Below, one piece after another: positions 43,064 to 51,259 of a stretch of 64,000 nucleotides of DNA. Source of the DNA: Arthrobacter sp. fls2-241-R2A-200 (GTDB lineage: Bacteria; Actinomycetota; Actinomycetes; Actinomycetales; Micrococcaceae); NCBI RefSeq assembly GCF_030209745.1, contig NZ_JARVRJ010000003.1:163550-227549 (forward strand). Direction: 5' to 3'. The number at the start of each line of letters is the position of its first letter. The first letter of the stretch is position 1. Both the position numbers and the translations under genes were made by a program. The notes below the pieces were generated by a model. That model did not search any database. It was not told the origin of the DNA and saw only the letters and a program-made list of their open reading frames with translations.

Positions 43064-44116
43064 CTACTTTCCAGCCGCATCGGCGGCGGTTATCGAATAG
43101 CGGTTTTCCGTCGGCGCCAAGCCCAGCACGTCGCGGAAGGTGCCGTCCTGGATGGGTGCCCGCAAGGCGCCCCGCCTGCGCAGTTCCGGGAGGACAAGGC
43201 GCGAAAGCTCCTCGAGCTCCACGTCCACAACAGCCGGGTTGAGGCGAACGCCGTCGGCCTCGTTCAACAAGGCCTCAAGCAGATCGGTCAGGCCGGAGGC
43301 AGAACCAACAAAACGCGCATGCTCCGGCTCCGTTAAGGCGCGGGAACCCGCTGTCTCGCCGCGCGAGTCCAGGACGACGTCGAGCTCAGCAACAACCGCC
43401 ACCGACGCACCGAGCCGGGCACGCACGTCCCGGACCTCGGCGGCAAGCAACTCCGGCGTGGGCGCGGAAACCAGTACAGCGTCCACGGCCTCGACCGGAA
43501 CCAAGCCCTCCCCCACCAGGGATGCCGCCGCCAGCACAGGCAACTGCCCCTGGAGCGGCCGCGGGATGATGGAGGGGCCCTTCACGGAATAGGGTGTGCC
43601 CCTGAAGTCGGCAGGCGTTTCGAAGTCGACGTAGTGCAGCTTGTCGACGTCGATGTATCGGCCCGTGGCGACATCGCGGATCACGGCGTCGTCCTCCCAT
43701 GAGTCCCACAGGCGACGCCCGACCTCAATAGACGCGGCGGCCTCCTGGGCCAGCGCCTTACCGCTAACGAAGGAACGCCCGACGGCGGCAGCGCCCTCCG
43801 GTGACTCTGCTGCTGTCGCGATCCACCCGGCGCGCCCTCCGGACACGTAGTCCAGGCTCGCGAGCTGCGTGGAGATGTGGAACGGCTCCGTGTATACGGT
43901 GTCCACTTCCGGAACCACCGCGATGGCCCGGGTCGCCGGTCCGGCAAACGCAGCGCGTTGCAGGGCGTTCACCCGGCCGTCCCGGGGCGAGTCCTTGAAA
44001 GTTGCCACATGGAAGCCGGCGGATTCTGCGGCGAGGACGGCGGCGGAGAGGTTCTCATACCCCGCTCCGTCGAGCTCAATGGCCAGGAACCCGGCTGTGT
44101 TGTTGTTGCTGCTCAC
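43064..44116 (-). CDS. LLM-class flavin-dependent oxidoreductase, short divergent member
   Basis: This 350-residue luciferase-like protein starts at GTG 44116, which overlaps the TGA of the DUF1684 gene. The typical opening is present (GFLAIELDGAGYENLSAAVLAAESAGFHVATFKD), then ATRAIAVVPEVDTVYTEPFHISTQLASLDYVSGGRAGWIATAAESPEGAAAVGRSF and EAAASIEVGRRLWDSWEDDAVIRDVATGRYIDVDKLHYVDFETPADFRGTPYSVKGPSIIPRPLQGQLPVLAAAS. It is ~100 residues shorter than NtaA proteins and ends with an Arg/Leu-rich region lacking the usual final helices. It probably forms a heteromeric or alternative monooxygenase with the next gene, but that is inference. Confidence 0.85.
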   Translation of the reverse strand: MSSNNNTAGFLAIELDGAGYENLSAAVLAAESAGFHVATFKDSPRDGRVNALQRAAFAGPATRAIAVVPEVDTVYTEPFHISTQLASLDYVSGGRAGWIATAAESPEGAAAVGRSFVSGKALAQEAAASIEVGRRLWDSWEDDAVIRDVATGRYIDVDKLHYVDFETPADFRGTPYSVKGPSIIPRPLQGQLPVLAAASLVGEGLVPVEAVDAVLVSAPTPELLAAEVRDVRARLGASVAVVAELDVVLDSRGETAGSRALTEPEHARFVGSASGLTDLLEALLNEADGVRLNPAVVDVELEELSRLVLPELRRRGALRAPIQDGTFRDVLGLAPTENRYSITAADAAGK

Positions 44117-44964
44117 TTCTGGTCCTGACGTTCGTAGGGGATCTTTTCGCCGGCTTCGATAGCCACTGGAAGCCGGTTTTCGGCGGGCGGCAGCGGGCAG
44201 GTCGCGAGGTCGGTGTAGGCGCACGGGAGGTTCACGGCCCGGTTGAAGTCGAGCTGGACCGTTCCGTCGGCGGCCGGGACTACGGATAGTGAGCGGTTGG
44301 CTGCGTAGGTGGTCTTACCGGAGGTCTGGTCGGTGAACAGCACGGACAGCGAGCCCGGCGCGTAACCGTTGAACGCGGTCAGCGCCAACTCCTTTCCGGC
44401 CAGCTTGAAGCGGATCTCGCCTGGAGCTTCGTACACATGCTGGATACCTTCCACCGCGGCACCCACCGTGGTGGCGCGCGGTGTCTCGAACGGCACGAAC
44501 CTACCGGCAACGGCAAACGCGGCGTTGGGCGTGTATGCGGGCGTTCCCTGGTACTGCTTCAGCAGCTGGTTTTCGGGGTTCCGCGGCCGCACAATGTACT
44601 CGCCGCCCCGCTTGGCAACCTCGATCACGGTATCGCCGGAGACCAGGTTGATCCCGCCGCGTTCCTCGATGGGACCCAGCTCCAGCGACTTGCCTGCGTC
44701 TGAGTTCAGTTCCACCCCGTCCTGCAGGAGGCTCTCGCCCGGTTCCAGGACAACCCGTACGACGTCGTCATCCGCACTCCAGGTGCCCGGCGCACCTTCC
44801 AGCCGGGTCGCCTCGCTGCTGAGCCAGTGCAGGTGGGTCACTGCGAGGAAGCCGTGCGGGTGGGCACGGTTGCGCTCATGGGCAGCGTGCCATTCCAGCC
44901 ATTCCTCGTCGAAGGCTTCCAGCGTGGTTGCGGCGTGTGTAGCGCTATTAGTGTGCAAAGACAT
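44113..44964 (-). CDS. DUF1684 domain protein
   Basis: This 283-residue cytoplasmic protein of the DUF1684 family starts at ATG 44964, which lies 17 bp inside the upstream LLM gene. The N-terminal WLEWHAAHERNRAHPHGFLAVTHLHWLS and the C-terminal LDFNRAVNLPCAYTDLATCPLPPAENRLPVAIEAGEKIPY are the strongly conserved ends of the family, with cysteines, histidines and prolines that could bind a metal or thiolate. The function of DUF1684 is not established to my knowledge. Embedding between two monooxygenase genes with overlapping frames strongly suggests that it takes part in the same pathway. Confidence 0.9.
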   Translation of the reverse strand: MSLHTNSATHAATTLEAFDEEWLEWHAAHERNRAHPHGFLAVTHLHWLSSEATRLEGAPGTWSADDDVVRVVLEPGESLLQDGVELNSDAGKSLELGPIEERGGINLVSGDTVIEVAKRGGEYIVRPRNPENQLLKQYQGTPAYTPNAAFAVAGRFVPFETPRATTVGAAVEGIQHVYEAPGEIRFKLAGKELALTAFNGYAPGSLSVLFTDQTSGKTTYAANRSLSVVPAADGTVQLDFNRAVNLPCAYTDLATCPLPPAENRLPVAIEAGEKIPYERQDQK

Positions 44965-46114
44965 GGGCGTTATCCGTCCTGTTGAAGGCGTGGTCGGCGG
45001 TGACTGTTGCTGCGGCGTCAGGTTCGGTGGCTCCGGCAAATTCCGGCCTGCCACCGAAAGGATCCCCCGCTTCCCACAGAGTGGTGGGGGCTGCGGCGCG
45101 GACGGCCGGGATGACCTCCGATGCAAAGCGCTCCAGGATGTCGAGTTGTTGTTCGAACGGCAGTGTGGTGGGCAGGGAAATTGACTGGAGATCGTGGCTA
45201 TACAGGGAGTGGTAGCTGAGGATCTTGTCAATCACTTGTTCGGGGCTGCCCACCAACGCCGGGCCCTGGGCGACTGCGTGCTGGATATCCCGGAAAGGCG
45301 AGTTGTTACCTGGAACGTTGCGGCCGGCGGTCAGGGCCTCATACACGGGACCGTACTGCCGGATGGCTTCCTGGGTAGTGTCCGCGATGAACACTCCGCC
45401 TGCTCCGCTGCCCGAGCCGATGTACTGGTGCCGTGGATCATGGCCGTGACGCTCGTACTCTTCCCGGTAGTGGTCGATCAGGACCTTGTAGTTTTCCCGC
45501 GGTTGGATGGCGTTGGCCGTGAACAACGGATCGCCCCATTTGGCGGCGAGCGCAGCCGACGTGAGGGTTGTAGCCGAACCGTGCCAAATCCGGGGCGACC
45601 CGGCAAAGGGCCGCGGCGTCGTCGTCGTAGGTTCGGTGAGGGCGGGCCGGAAGCGCCCGGACCATGTGACACTTTCCTTGCGCCACAGCGTCCGCAACAA
45701 GGCGTACTTTTCAGCCAGGAGCTCCCATTGATCGTCCAAGGACAGGCCGAACAACGGGTATTGCAGGACCTCGTTGCCCTTGCCGATCACCAATTCCAGG
45801 CGTCCGCGGCTCAGCTGGTCGATCGTGGCGTAGTCCTCGGCCACCCGAACCGGGTCCAGCACGGACAGCACGGTGACCCCGGTCTGGAGGCGGATGCGGC
45901 TGGTGACAGCGGCGATGGCGGCGAGGACCGTCGTCGGGGATGAGGAGACGAACTCACCGGCGTGGCGTTCACCAACTGAGAAGCTGTCGAAGCCGAGCTC
46001 CTCCGCGCGGCGGGCCGTCGCCACTACCTGGTTGAGCCGATCAGCAGTGGAGACCCTCTCCCCCGTCACCGGATTCTTCAGGTGCGGAATGATGTCAAGG
46101 ACCTGGAACTTCAC
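44948..46114 (-). CDS. LLM-class flavin-dependent oxidoreductase
   Basis: This 388-residue luciferase-like enzyme starts at GTG 46114, overlapping the TGA of the binding-protein gene. It begins MKFQVLDIIPHLKNPVTGERVSTADRLNQVVATARRAEELGFDSFSVGERHAGEFVSSSPTTVLAAIAAVTSRIRLQTGVTVLSVLDPVRVAEDYATIDQLSRGRLELVIGKGNE, the canonical F420/FMN barrel start. GSATTLTSAALAAKWGDPLFTANAIQP follows. It is the first of three monooxygenase genes in the operon and closest to the transporter. LLM enzymes paired with polar amino acid transporters occur in the Bacillus ytm operon. Substrate unknown. Confidence 0.92.
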   Translation of the reverse strand: MKFQVLDIIPHLKNPVTGERVSTADRLNQVVATARRAEELGFDSFSVGERHAGEFVSSSPTTVLAAIAAVTSRIRLQTGVTVLSVLDPVRVAEDYATIDQLSRGRLELVIGKGNEVLQYPLFGLSLDDQWELLAEKYALLRTLWRKESVTWSGRFRPALTEPTTTTPRPFAGSPRIWHGSATTLTSAALAAKWGDPLFTANAIQPRENYKVLIDHYREEYERHGHDPRHQYIGSGSGAGGVFIADTTQEAIRQYGPVYEALTAGRNVPGNNSPFRDIQHAVAQGPALVGSPEQVIDKILSYHSLYSHDLQSISLPTTLPFEQQLDILERFASEVIPAVRAAAPTTLWEAGDPFGGRPEFAGATEPDAAATVTADHAFNRTDNAHVFAH

Positions 46115-47136
46115 TTGCCCGCTCCGAAGCTTGCTTCTGTGACGGTCTTGGATTCCGGCACAGCTTCTTCGGAAAGGCCCCAGCGTTCCAGGACCTTGCC
46201 GTAGGAGCCGTCCTTGATGGTGGAGTTCAGGGCGTCCGTGATGGCAGGAGCCAAGCCGTTGCCCTTCAGCGTGGTCGCTGCTACCAGCGTTTCAGACGGC
46301 CACCCTGCGTTGACCTTGCCCACTACCTTCAGGTCGTCCCGGGTGTTTTCGCGGTACGTCACCGACGGGTAGGGCGCCAGGTTCAGGTCCGTGCGGCCCG
46401 AGGAGAGCGCAAGGATGGTGTCGGCGTCGGAGGAGTAGTACTGGAGTGTGGCGGGCGCCTTTCCTTTCGCCTCAAGTTCCTTGTTCCACGCCAGCAGGAT
46501 CTTCTCCTGGTTGGTGCCCGAGCCCACGGAGACTTTCAAGCCAGTGATGTCGTCCGGGCCCTTGATGTCGTAGCTGGCGCTCTTTTTGGCTTCGAAGCCC
46601 ATGTACGCAGCGCGGTACGTGGAGAAATCGAAGAGTTTCACCCGTGCTGCGTTGATGCCCACGTTGGAGAAGACAGCTTCGAAGTCACCCGACTGGGTCT
46701 TCAGCGGCCAGTTCTCCCACGATGTCACTTGAAGGTCCAGGGCGAGGCCGAGTTTGTCGGCCACGAGCTGGGCGATGTCCACCTCAACGCCGATCGGCGT
46801 CTTGTCGTCCGTGGCATGGAAGGACAGCGGAATAGCGCCGGCGGTTGTCGCGACGGTCAGCTTGCCGTCCTTGGAGATGACCGCGGGAACCTTGGCCGCG
46901 GCGGCTGCGTCCTTCTCATCGCGGATACGGTTCTGGTTTACGGAGGTGTTGTACACCACGCCGTTCTTCGCCGCTTCGGATGCCGGTTTGGCGGCCGACG
47001 CACCGGGATCGGAGCACCCCGCCAGTGCAGCGACTACGACGGCGGGAAGAACAGCAAGTGCCGCGAGCCTGGTTTTGCGTGCTGCGGCGGAACTGGTTTT
47101 GCGTGCTGCGGCGGAACTGCGGGTGATGCGAAGCAT
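46111..47136 (-). CDS. Polar-amino-acid-type ABC transporter substrate-binding lipoprotein
   Basis: This 341-residue lipoprotein (ATG 47136) has a signal peptide whose positively charged n-region is duplicated (S-S-A-A-A-R-K-T twice, from a 24-bp DNA duplication). Then come the hydrophobic core and the lipobox AALAGC with Cys41. The SBP_bac_3 domain reads LTVATTAGAIPLSFHATDDKTPIGVEVDIAQLVADKLGLALDLQVTSWENWP, KTQSGDFEAVFSNVGINAARVKLFDFSTYRAAYMGFEA and VSVGSGTNQEKILLAWNKE. With the ATPase (10 bp upstream) and permease it makes a complete importer. It is homologous to the orphan protein at 38549. An amino acid, cystine-like or N-acyl amino acid substrate is inferred. Confidence 0.93.
   Translation of the reverse strand: MLRITRSSAAARKTSSAAARKTRLAALAVLPAVVVAALAGCSDPGASAAKPASEAAKNGVVYNTSVNQNRIRDEKDAAAAAKVPAVISKDGKLTVATTAGAIPLSFHATDDKTPIGVEVDIAQLVADKLGLALDLQVTSWENWPLKTQSGDFEAVFSNVGINAARVKLFDFSTYRAAYMGFEAKKSASYDIKGPDDITGLKVSVGSGTNQEKILLAWNKELEAKGKAPATLQYYSSDADTILALSSGRTDLNLAPYPSVTYRENTRDDLKVVGKVNAGWPSETLVAATTLKGNGLAPAITDALNSTIKDGSYGKVLERWGLSEEAVPESKTVTEASFGAGK
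47069..47116. repeat. Exact 24-bp tandem duplication in the signal-peptide coding region
   Basis: Positions 47069-47092 are repeated exactly at 47093-47116 (unit begins CTGGTTTTGCGTGCTG). It duplicates eight codons of the n-region of the binding-protein signal peptide. It is identical in both copies, so it is recent or still exchangeable. Confidence 0.95.
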
Positions 47137-47146
47137 GGAGGGTGTC

Positions 47147-48022
47147 CTAGATGTTGAAAGCCGGTTCGATGACTTTGGAGAAGAAGCTGCGGGTACGTTC
47201 CTCGCGAGGGTTGGTGAAGATCTCCTGCGGTGTGCCGGACTCGACAACCAACCCGTCGTCCATGAAGACCACGGTGTCCGCGACATCCCGGGCGAACCCC
47301 ATCTCGTGGGTAACCACGATCAATGTGGTGCCGGACTTGGCGAGTTCCCGGATGACGTCCAGGACCTCGTTGACAAGTTCAGGGTCCAGCGCCGAGGTTG
47401 GCTCATCGAAGAGCAGGATCTTGGGATTGAGGGCGAGCGCCCGGGCAATCGCAACACGTTGCTGCTGGCCCCCCGAGAGCTGGCGGGGGTAGGCCTGTGC
47501 ACGGTCTTTGAGACCCACCCGGTCCAGCAGTTCCAGTCCCCGCTTGCGTGCCTCCGCTTTGGAACGTCCCTGCGCCACGATGGGCGCTTCGATGACGTTC
47601 TCCAGCGCGGTGAGGTGCGGGAACAGGTTGAAGTTTTGGAACACCATGCCAATGTTGGTGCGCTGCTTGAGGATGTCTTTTTCGCGCAGCTCATGCAGCT
47701 TGTTTCCACGGACTTCGTAGCCCACCAGGTCGCCGTCGATAGTGATATAGCCGCCGTCCACCTTTTCCAGGTGGTTGATGGTCCGCAGCAGGGTGGACTT
47801 GCCCGAGCCGGAGGGGCCGACGATCACTGCAACGCCGCCGGGCGGCACGGACAGGGATACGCCTTTGAGGACTTCGGTTGCACCGAAGGACTTCCTTACG
47901 TTGGTGATATCGACCTGGCCGCGGGAGGCTGTCCTGGAACCGACCAGCGGCGGAGCCACGTGGCCGGCACCTGCCGAAGCGGCCGCCGTCGTCGATTCTT
48001 TGCGTGCAGCGGTGATGCTCAT
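47147..48022 (-). CDS. Polar-amino-acid ABC transporter ATP-binding protein
   Basis: This is a 291-residue ATPase. Residues ~37-280 are the ABC domain: Walker A GPSGSGKST, Q-loop VFQNFNLFPHLTALENV, signature LSGGQQQR, Walker B ILLFDEPTSALD and switch HEM. The ELVNEVLDVIRELAKSGTTLIVVTHEMGFARDVADTVVFMDDGLVVESG stretch is typical of the GlnQ/TcyN group that energises amino acid and cystine import. The N-terminal ~35 residues are an Ala/Thr-rich extension. The ATG overlaps the permease stop by 4 bp. Confidence 0.96.
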   Translation of the reverse strand: MSITAARKESTTAAASAGAGHVAPPLVGSRTASRGQVDITNVRKSFGATEVLKGVSLSVPPGGVAVIVGPSGSGKSTLLRTINHLEKVDGGYITIDGDLVGYEVRGNKLHELREKDILKQRTNIGMVFQNFNLFPHLTALENVIEAPIVAQGRSKAEARKRGLELLDRVGLKDRAQAYPRQLSGGQQQRVAIARALALNPKILLFDEPTSALDPELVNEVLDVIRELAKSGTTLIVVTHEMGFARDVADTVVFMDDGLVVESGTPQEIFTNPREERTRSFFSKVIEPAFNI

Positions 48023-48984
48023 CGGGCGTCCTTCGTGGGAGAAGCGGCAACGTGGGTGGCGAAGAATTTACGGGCCTTCTGCAGCGGCGTGAGTGGCAGG
48101 TTCCGCAAAGCGCCCTTGGAGAAATGGCGCTCGATGTAGTACTGGAAGACGCTGAGCACCGAGGTGATCACCACGTACCAGAGCGTGGCAACGAGCAGGA
48201 GCGGCAACACTTGCTGCGTCCGGTTGTAGATGACCTGGACGGTGTAGAAGAGCTCGGAGTAGGCCAGCACGTAAACGATCGAGGTGCCCTTGACCAGGCC
48301 GATGATCTCGTTGAAAGCGTTGGGCAAGATAGCGCGCATGGCTTGTGGGAGCACGATCCTGGTGGAGCGTTTCCAGGCTGGAATACCCAGGGCGGATGCG
48401 GCTTCCAACTGGCCCTGGTCCACCGAAAGGATGCCGCCACGGATGATCTCCGCGGAGTACGCTGCCTGATTCAGGGTAAGTCCCAAGACCGCGGCGGCGA
48501 ACTGGCTGATCAGCGTGGTGGTCTGCGCCTCGAAGAAGCGAACGTCCGTGAACGGTATGCCCACGCTGACTTTCTCGTAAAGATAGCCAAGGTTGTACCA
48601 GAGCAGGAGCTGGACCAGCAGCGGCGTGGAGCGGAAGATCCAGGAGAACGTCCAGGACACCGAGACCAACAGCGGAGACGCGGATAGGCGCATGAGGGCC
48701 AGGATGAACCCGAGCACAAAGCCAAGGACACCGGAAATTGCCGTGAGCTTGAGGGTTTCGATCAGCCCGTTGACTACGGACTGCGCGGTGAACCATTCGG
48801 CCACCACGCCCCACTCCCAGCGGGGATTGGTCACCAAGGACCACGCGATGGCGGCGACGCCGGCAGCCACCAGCACGGTGCCAACCCAACGCCATGGACG
48901 CCGGGCGGCGACCAGCTTGTACTCGGAGTAATCCGGGGTGGGCGGTGCAGTGTCCGCCGTGGCAGGCGATGCTAGTGCACTCAT
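48019..48984 (-). CDS. Polar-amino-acid ABC transporter permease
   Basis: This 321-residue membrane protein of the HisM/TcyL type starts at ATG 48984 with GAGGTGG upstream. The longer frame (49014) is less likely. NGLIETLKLTAISGVLGFVLGFILALMRLS opens the permease domain. LTLNQAAYSAEIIRGGILSVDQGQLEAASALGIPAWKRSTRIVLPQAMRAILPNAFNEIIGLVKGTSI contains the EAA loop that contacts the ATPase. It is the first gene of the seven-gene operon (permease, ATPase, binding protein, LLM, DUF1684, LLM, LLM), in which successive genes overlap or are <=10 bp apart. A single permease gene suggests a homodimeric channel. Confidence 0.94.
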   Translation of the reverse strand: MSALASPATADTAPPTPDYSEYKLVAARRPWRWVGTVLVAAGVAAIAWSLVTNPRWEWGVVAEWFTAQSVVNGLIETLKLTAISGVLGFVLGFILALMRLSASPLLVSVSWTFSWIFRSTPLLVQLLLWYNLGYLYEKVSVGIPFTDVRFFEAQTTTLISQFAAAVLGLTLNQAAYSAEIIRGGILSVDQGQLEAASALGIPAWKRSTRIVLPQAMRAILPNAFNEIIGLVKGTSIVYVLAYSELFYTVQVIYNRTQQVLPLLLVATLWYVVITSVLSVFQYYIERHFSKGALRNLPLTPLQKARKFFATHVAASPTKDAR

Positions 48985-49029
48985 GCGCCACCTCATTTCA
49001 GATCGGTTGTTCACTATCGGATGGCTGCC

Positions 49030-49059
49030 AATCTAGGGCCGCAGGAAAGCGCCCAGCAA
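49030..49059 (-). promoter_or_regulatory. Candidate promoter of the transporter-monooxygenase operon
   Basis: On the minus strand: TTGCTG (49059-49054), an 18-bp spacer, TAGATT (49035-49030), ~45 bp before the permease ATG. I saw no riboswitch or cysteine-type leader peptide in the 295-bp intergenic region. Confidence 0.4.
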
Positions 49060-49208
49060 GGCGGGAATTTGCACTTCTTCACCGGACTTAGCGGGACTTC
49101 TTGAAGCTTCCCGGGACGTCACACTTCGCTCTGCAGGCCGCTGATTGCGTCCCTTTTTTGCGCTCATTGACGCGGCATGACGCGCAGTTAACGGCAGTTA
49201 CCAGCTCC

Positions 49209-49238
49209 TCGACCAGCCCGCCCCATCCTCCTTAGATT
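49209..49238 (+). promoter_or_regulatory. Candidate promoter of the FAD/NAD-binding protein-GNAT-ATPase unit
   Basis: TCGACC (49209-49214), 18 bp, TAGATT (49233-49238), 41 bp before the ATG at 49280. The -10 is identical to that of the divergent operon, which would suit shared regulation. Confidence 0.4.
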
Positions 49239-49279
49239 GGGTGCACCACCCTCCCTTGCCAGGCCGTTCAGGAGATCCC

Positions 49280-51259
49280 ATGACGTCACGAGTTCCCGCC
49301 ATCGCCTTCATCGGCGGCGGCCCGCGTACGGCTGGAGTCCTCGAAAGGCTTGCCGCCAACCGTCCGTCGTTGTTCGGCGGTCCCTTGCACGTCCACGTCA
49401 TCGAACCCCACCAGCCGGGGTCCGGGAGGATCTGGCGCTATGACCAGAGCCCGGGCCTGCTGCTGAACTCCACCGCGGCTGACGTCACCATGTTCACGGA
49501 CGGTTCGGTGGTTTGCGACGGTCCCGCAGTGGACGGGCCGGGGCTTTCCACGTGGGCCGCGGGCGTGCTGGACGGCAGCATCCGGGACGTTCCGGTGCTG
49601 GAGCCGCATATGCTCGAGCAGCTTCGCGCCCTCACACCCGCTTCCTTTCCTACGCGGCAGCTTCAGAGTAAGTACTTGGAGTGGTTCTTCCGCCGCGCCG
49701 TTTCTGCTCTGGGCACGGACGTCACAGTCACCGTGCATCGCGACACCGCCACCGCCGTTTCGCCTGCTTCAGCCTCGTCCGGCACCCATGACGGGCACGA
49801 CGACGGCACGCACCGCATCCGGTTGGCACCAGGCGCGGAGGTGGTTGCCGACGTCGTGGTTTACGCACTGGGCCACACCGATTCCCTGCCGGATGACGAG
49901 TCTGCCGGGCTCAGCGATTTCGCCGCCCGGCACGGCGGGTTCCATGCACCGCCGTCGTACACCACGGACGTGGACTACTCCGCTATTGGGGCCGGCCAGG
50001 ACGTGATCGTCTCCGGCATGGGCCTGGCGTTCGTGGATCTTTTGGTGCTGCTGTTCGAGGGCCGCGGTAGCCGCTTTGAAGAAGGGCACGACGGCGAACT
50101 CACCTACCTGCCATCCGGAGCCGAACCGCGGGTCTGGGCAGGGTCACGACGAGGCGTGCCGTACCACTCCAAGATTTCCTCCACACTCCGCGGTGAGCCA
50201 GCCGACCGGCCCCGGTACTTTACGGCATCCGCCATAGAATCTTTGCTCGGCTCACATTCGGAACTCGACTTCCGCGCGCATTTGTGGCCGTTGATCGCCA
50301 AGGACGCGGGCTACGCCTATTACCGCGAGCTCTTCACCGGCCATCCCTCCCGGGTACGTGGTACATGGGCCAGTTTCGAGGCCCGGTTCGATGCCCTGGA
50401 CTGGTACAGCCCCGGCCGCGAAGACCTGGTGGCCGCGTCTGTGCCTGATCCGGCATCGTGGCTGGACCTGGAAAGGCTGGACCACCCGTTGAGCGGTTGC
50501 GCTTTCGCTGATCACGGCGCCGTGCAGCGATCCGTGTCTGCCTATATCCAGCGTGATCTGGACTTGCGTACCAGCCCGGAGCACTCCGAAACTTTGGCGT
50601 TGTTCACTGCGCTCCTGTTTGTCTATATGGATCTGGGCCGCCTGGTTCCGCAGGAGCGGTTGAATGCCCGCTCCCAACAGGCGATCCATGGTTGGTGGCA
50701 CGGCTTTTTCAGCTTTGTTGATTCCGGTCCCCCGGCGCACCGGCTCCGCGAGATGCTCGCGCTTCAGCGTGCCGGTTTCCTGAAATTCCTTGGGCCGGGC
50801 GTGTGGGTGCGCGCGGACGAATCGGCTGGACGGTTTGTGGCGGGTTCGTTCCAGTCACCTGTTGTTGTGGACGCCGCAGCATACATTGAGGCCCGGTTGC
50901 CTTCGGCCTCCGTGGAGCGCTCCGCGAACCCTGCGTTGACCGATCTACACGACGCCGGACGAGGTACGGAACAGAGACTGCTCACCTCCGAGGGGACCCA
51001 TTCCACTGGCAAACTTCTGGTCTCCGGGAATCACGAGGTCCTCTCCCCGGTTGGGACACCACAGAAGGGTTTGTTCGCGGTCGGTCCGTGGACGTCCGGT
51101 TGGGGCGCGGGAGCTTTCGCCCGTCCCAATACCAATGCTGCCCCCTTCCGGGAAAATGATGCTTTGGCCCGCCGGATCCTGTCCACCATCGCCGCGGGTG
51201 CCGCATCCCGAGTCCCAGCAACCCAACTCAGGGGCGCAACCACGAAAGGTTTGATATGA
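49280..51259 (+). CDS. FAD/NAD(P)-binding protein (FAD-NAD-bind-9 family)
   Basis: This 659-residue flavoprotein-like protein starts at ATG 49280, with AGGAGA 5 nt upstream. The N-terminal dinucleotide motif is PAIAFIGGGPRTAGVLERLAANRP, followed by VIEPHQPGSGRIWRYDQSPGLLLNSTAADVTMFTD, diagnostic of the large FAD_NAD_binding_9 family. ADVVVYALGHTDSLPDD and DVIVSGMGLAFVDLLVLLFEGRG form the second nucleotide site. Such proteins are found near N-oxygenases and acetyltransferases, and their reaction is usually unknown. It overlaps the GNAT gene by 4 bp and is divergent from the monooxygenase operon. It may supply reduced flavin or act on the same substrate; both are inference. Confidence 0.88.
   Translation: MTSRVPAIAFIGGGPRTAGVLERLAANRPSLFGGPLHVHVIEPHQPGSGRIWRYDQSPGLLLNSTAADVTMFTDGSVVCDGPAVDGPGLSTWAAGVLDGSIRDVPVLEPHMLEQLRALTPASFPTRQLQSKYLEWFFRRAVSALGTDVTVTVHRDTATAVSPASASSGTHDGHDDGTHRIRLAPGAEVVADVVVYALGHTDSLPDDESAGLSDFAARHGGFHAPPSYTTDVDYSAIGAGQDVIVSGMGLAFVDLLVLLFEGRGSRFEEGHDGELTYLPSGAEPRVWAGSRRGVPYHSKISSTLRGEPADRPRYFTASAIESLLGSHSELDFRAHLWPLIAKDAGYAYYRELFTGHPSRVRGTWASFEARFDALDWYSPGREDLVAASVPDPASWLDLERLDHPLSGCAFADHGAVQRSVSAYIQRDLDLRTSPEHSETLALFTALLFVYMDLGRLVPQERLNARSQQAIHGWWHGFFSFVDSGPPAHRLREMLALQRAGFLKFLGPGVWVRADESAGRFVAGSFQSPVVVDAAAYIEARLPSASVERSANPALTDLHDAGRGTEQRLLTSEGTHSTGKLLVSGNHEVLSPVGTPQKGLFAVGPWTSGWGAGAFARPNTNAAPFRENDALARRILSTIAAGAASRVPATQLRGATTKGLI

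Noticed and set aside
48985..49279. Possible riboswitch or cysteine leader peptide upstream of the importer-monooxygenase operon.
   Set aside because: No SAM, cobalamin, FMN or T-box consensus core and no Cys-rich micro-ORF with a ribosome site were found on either strand.
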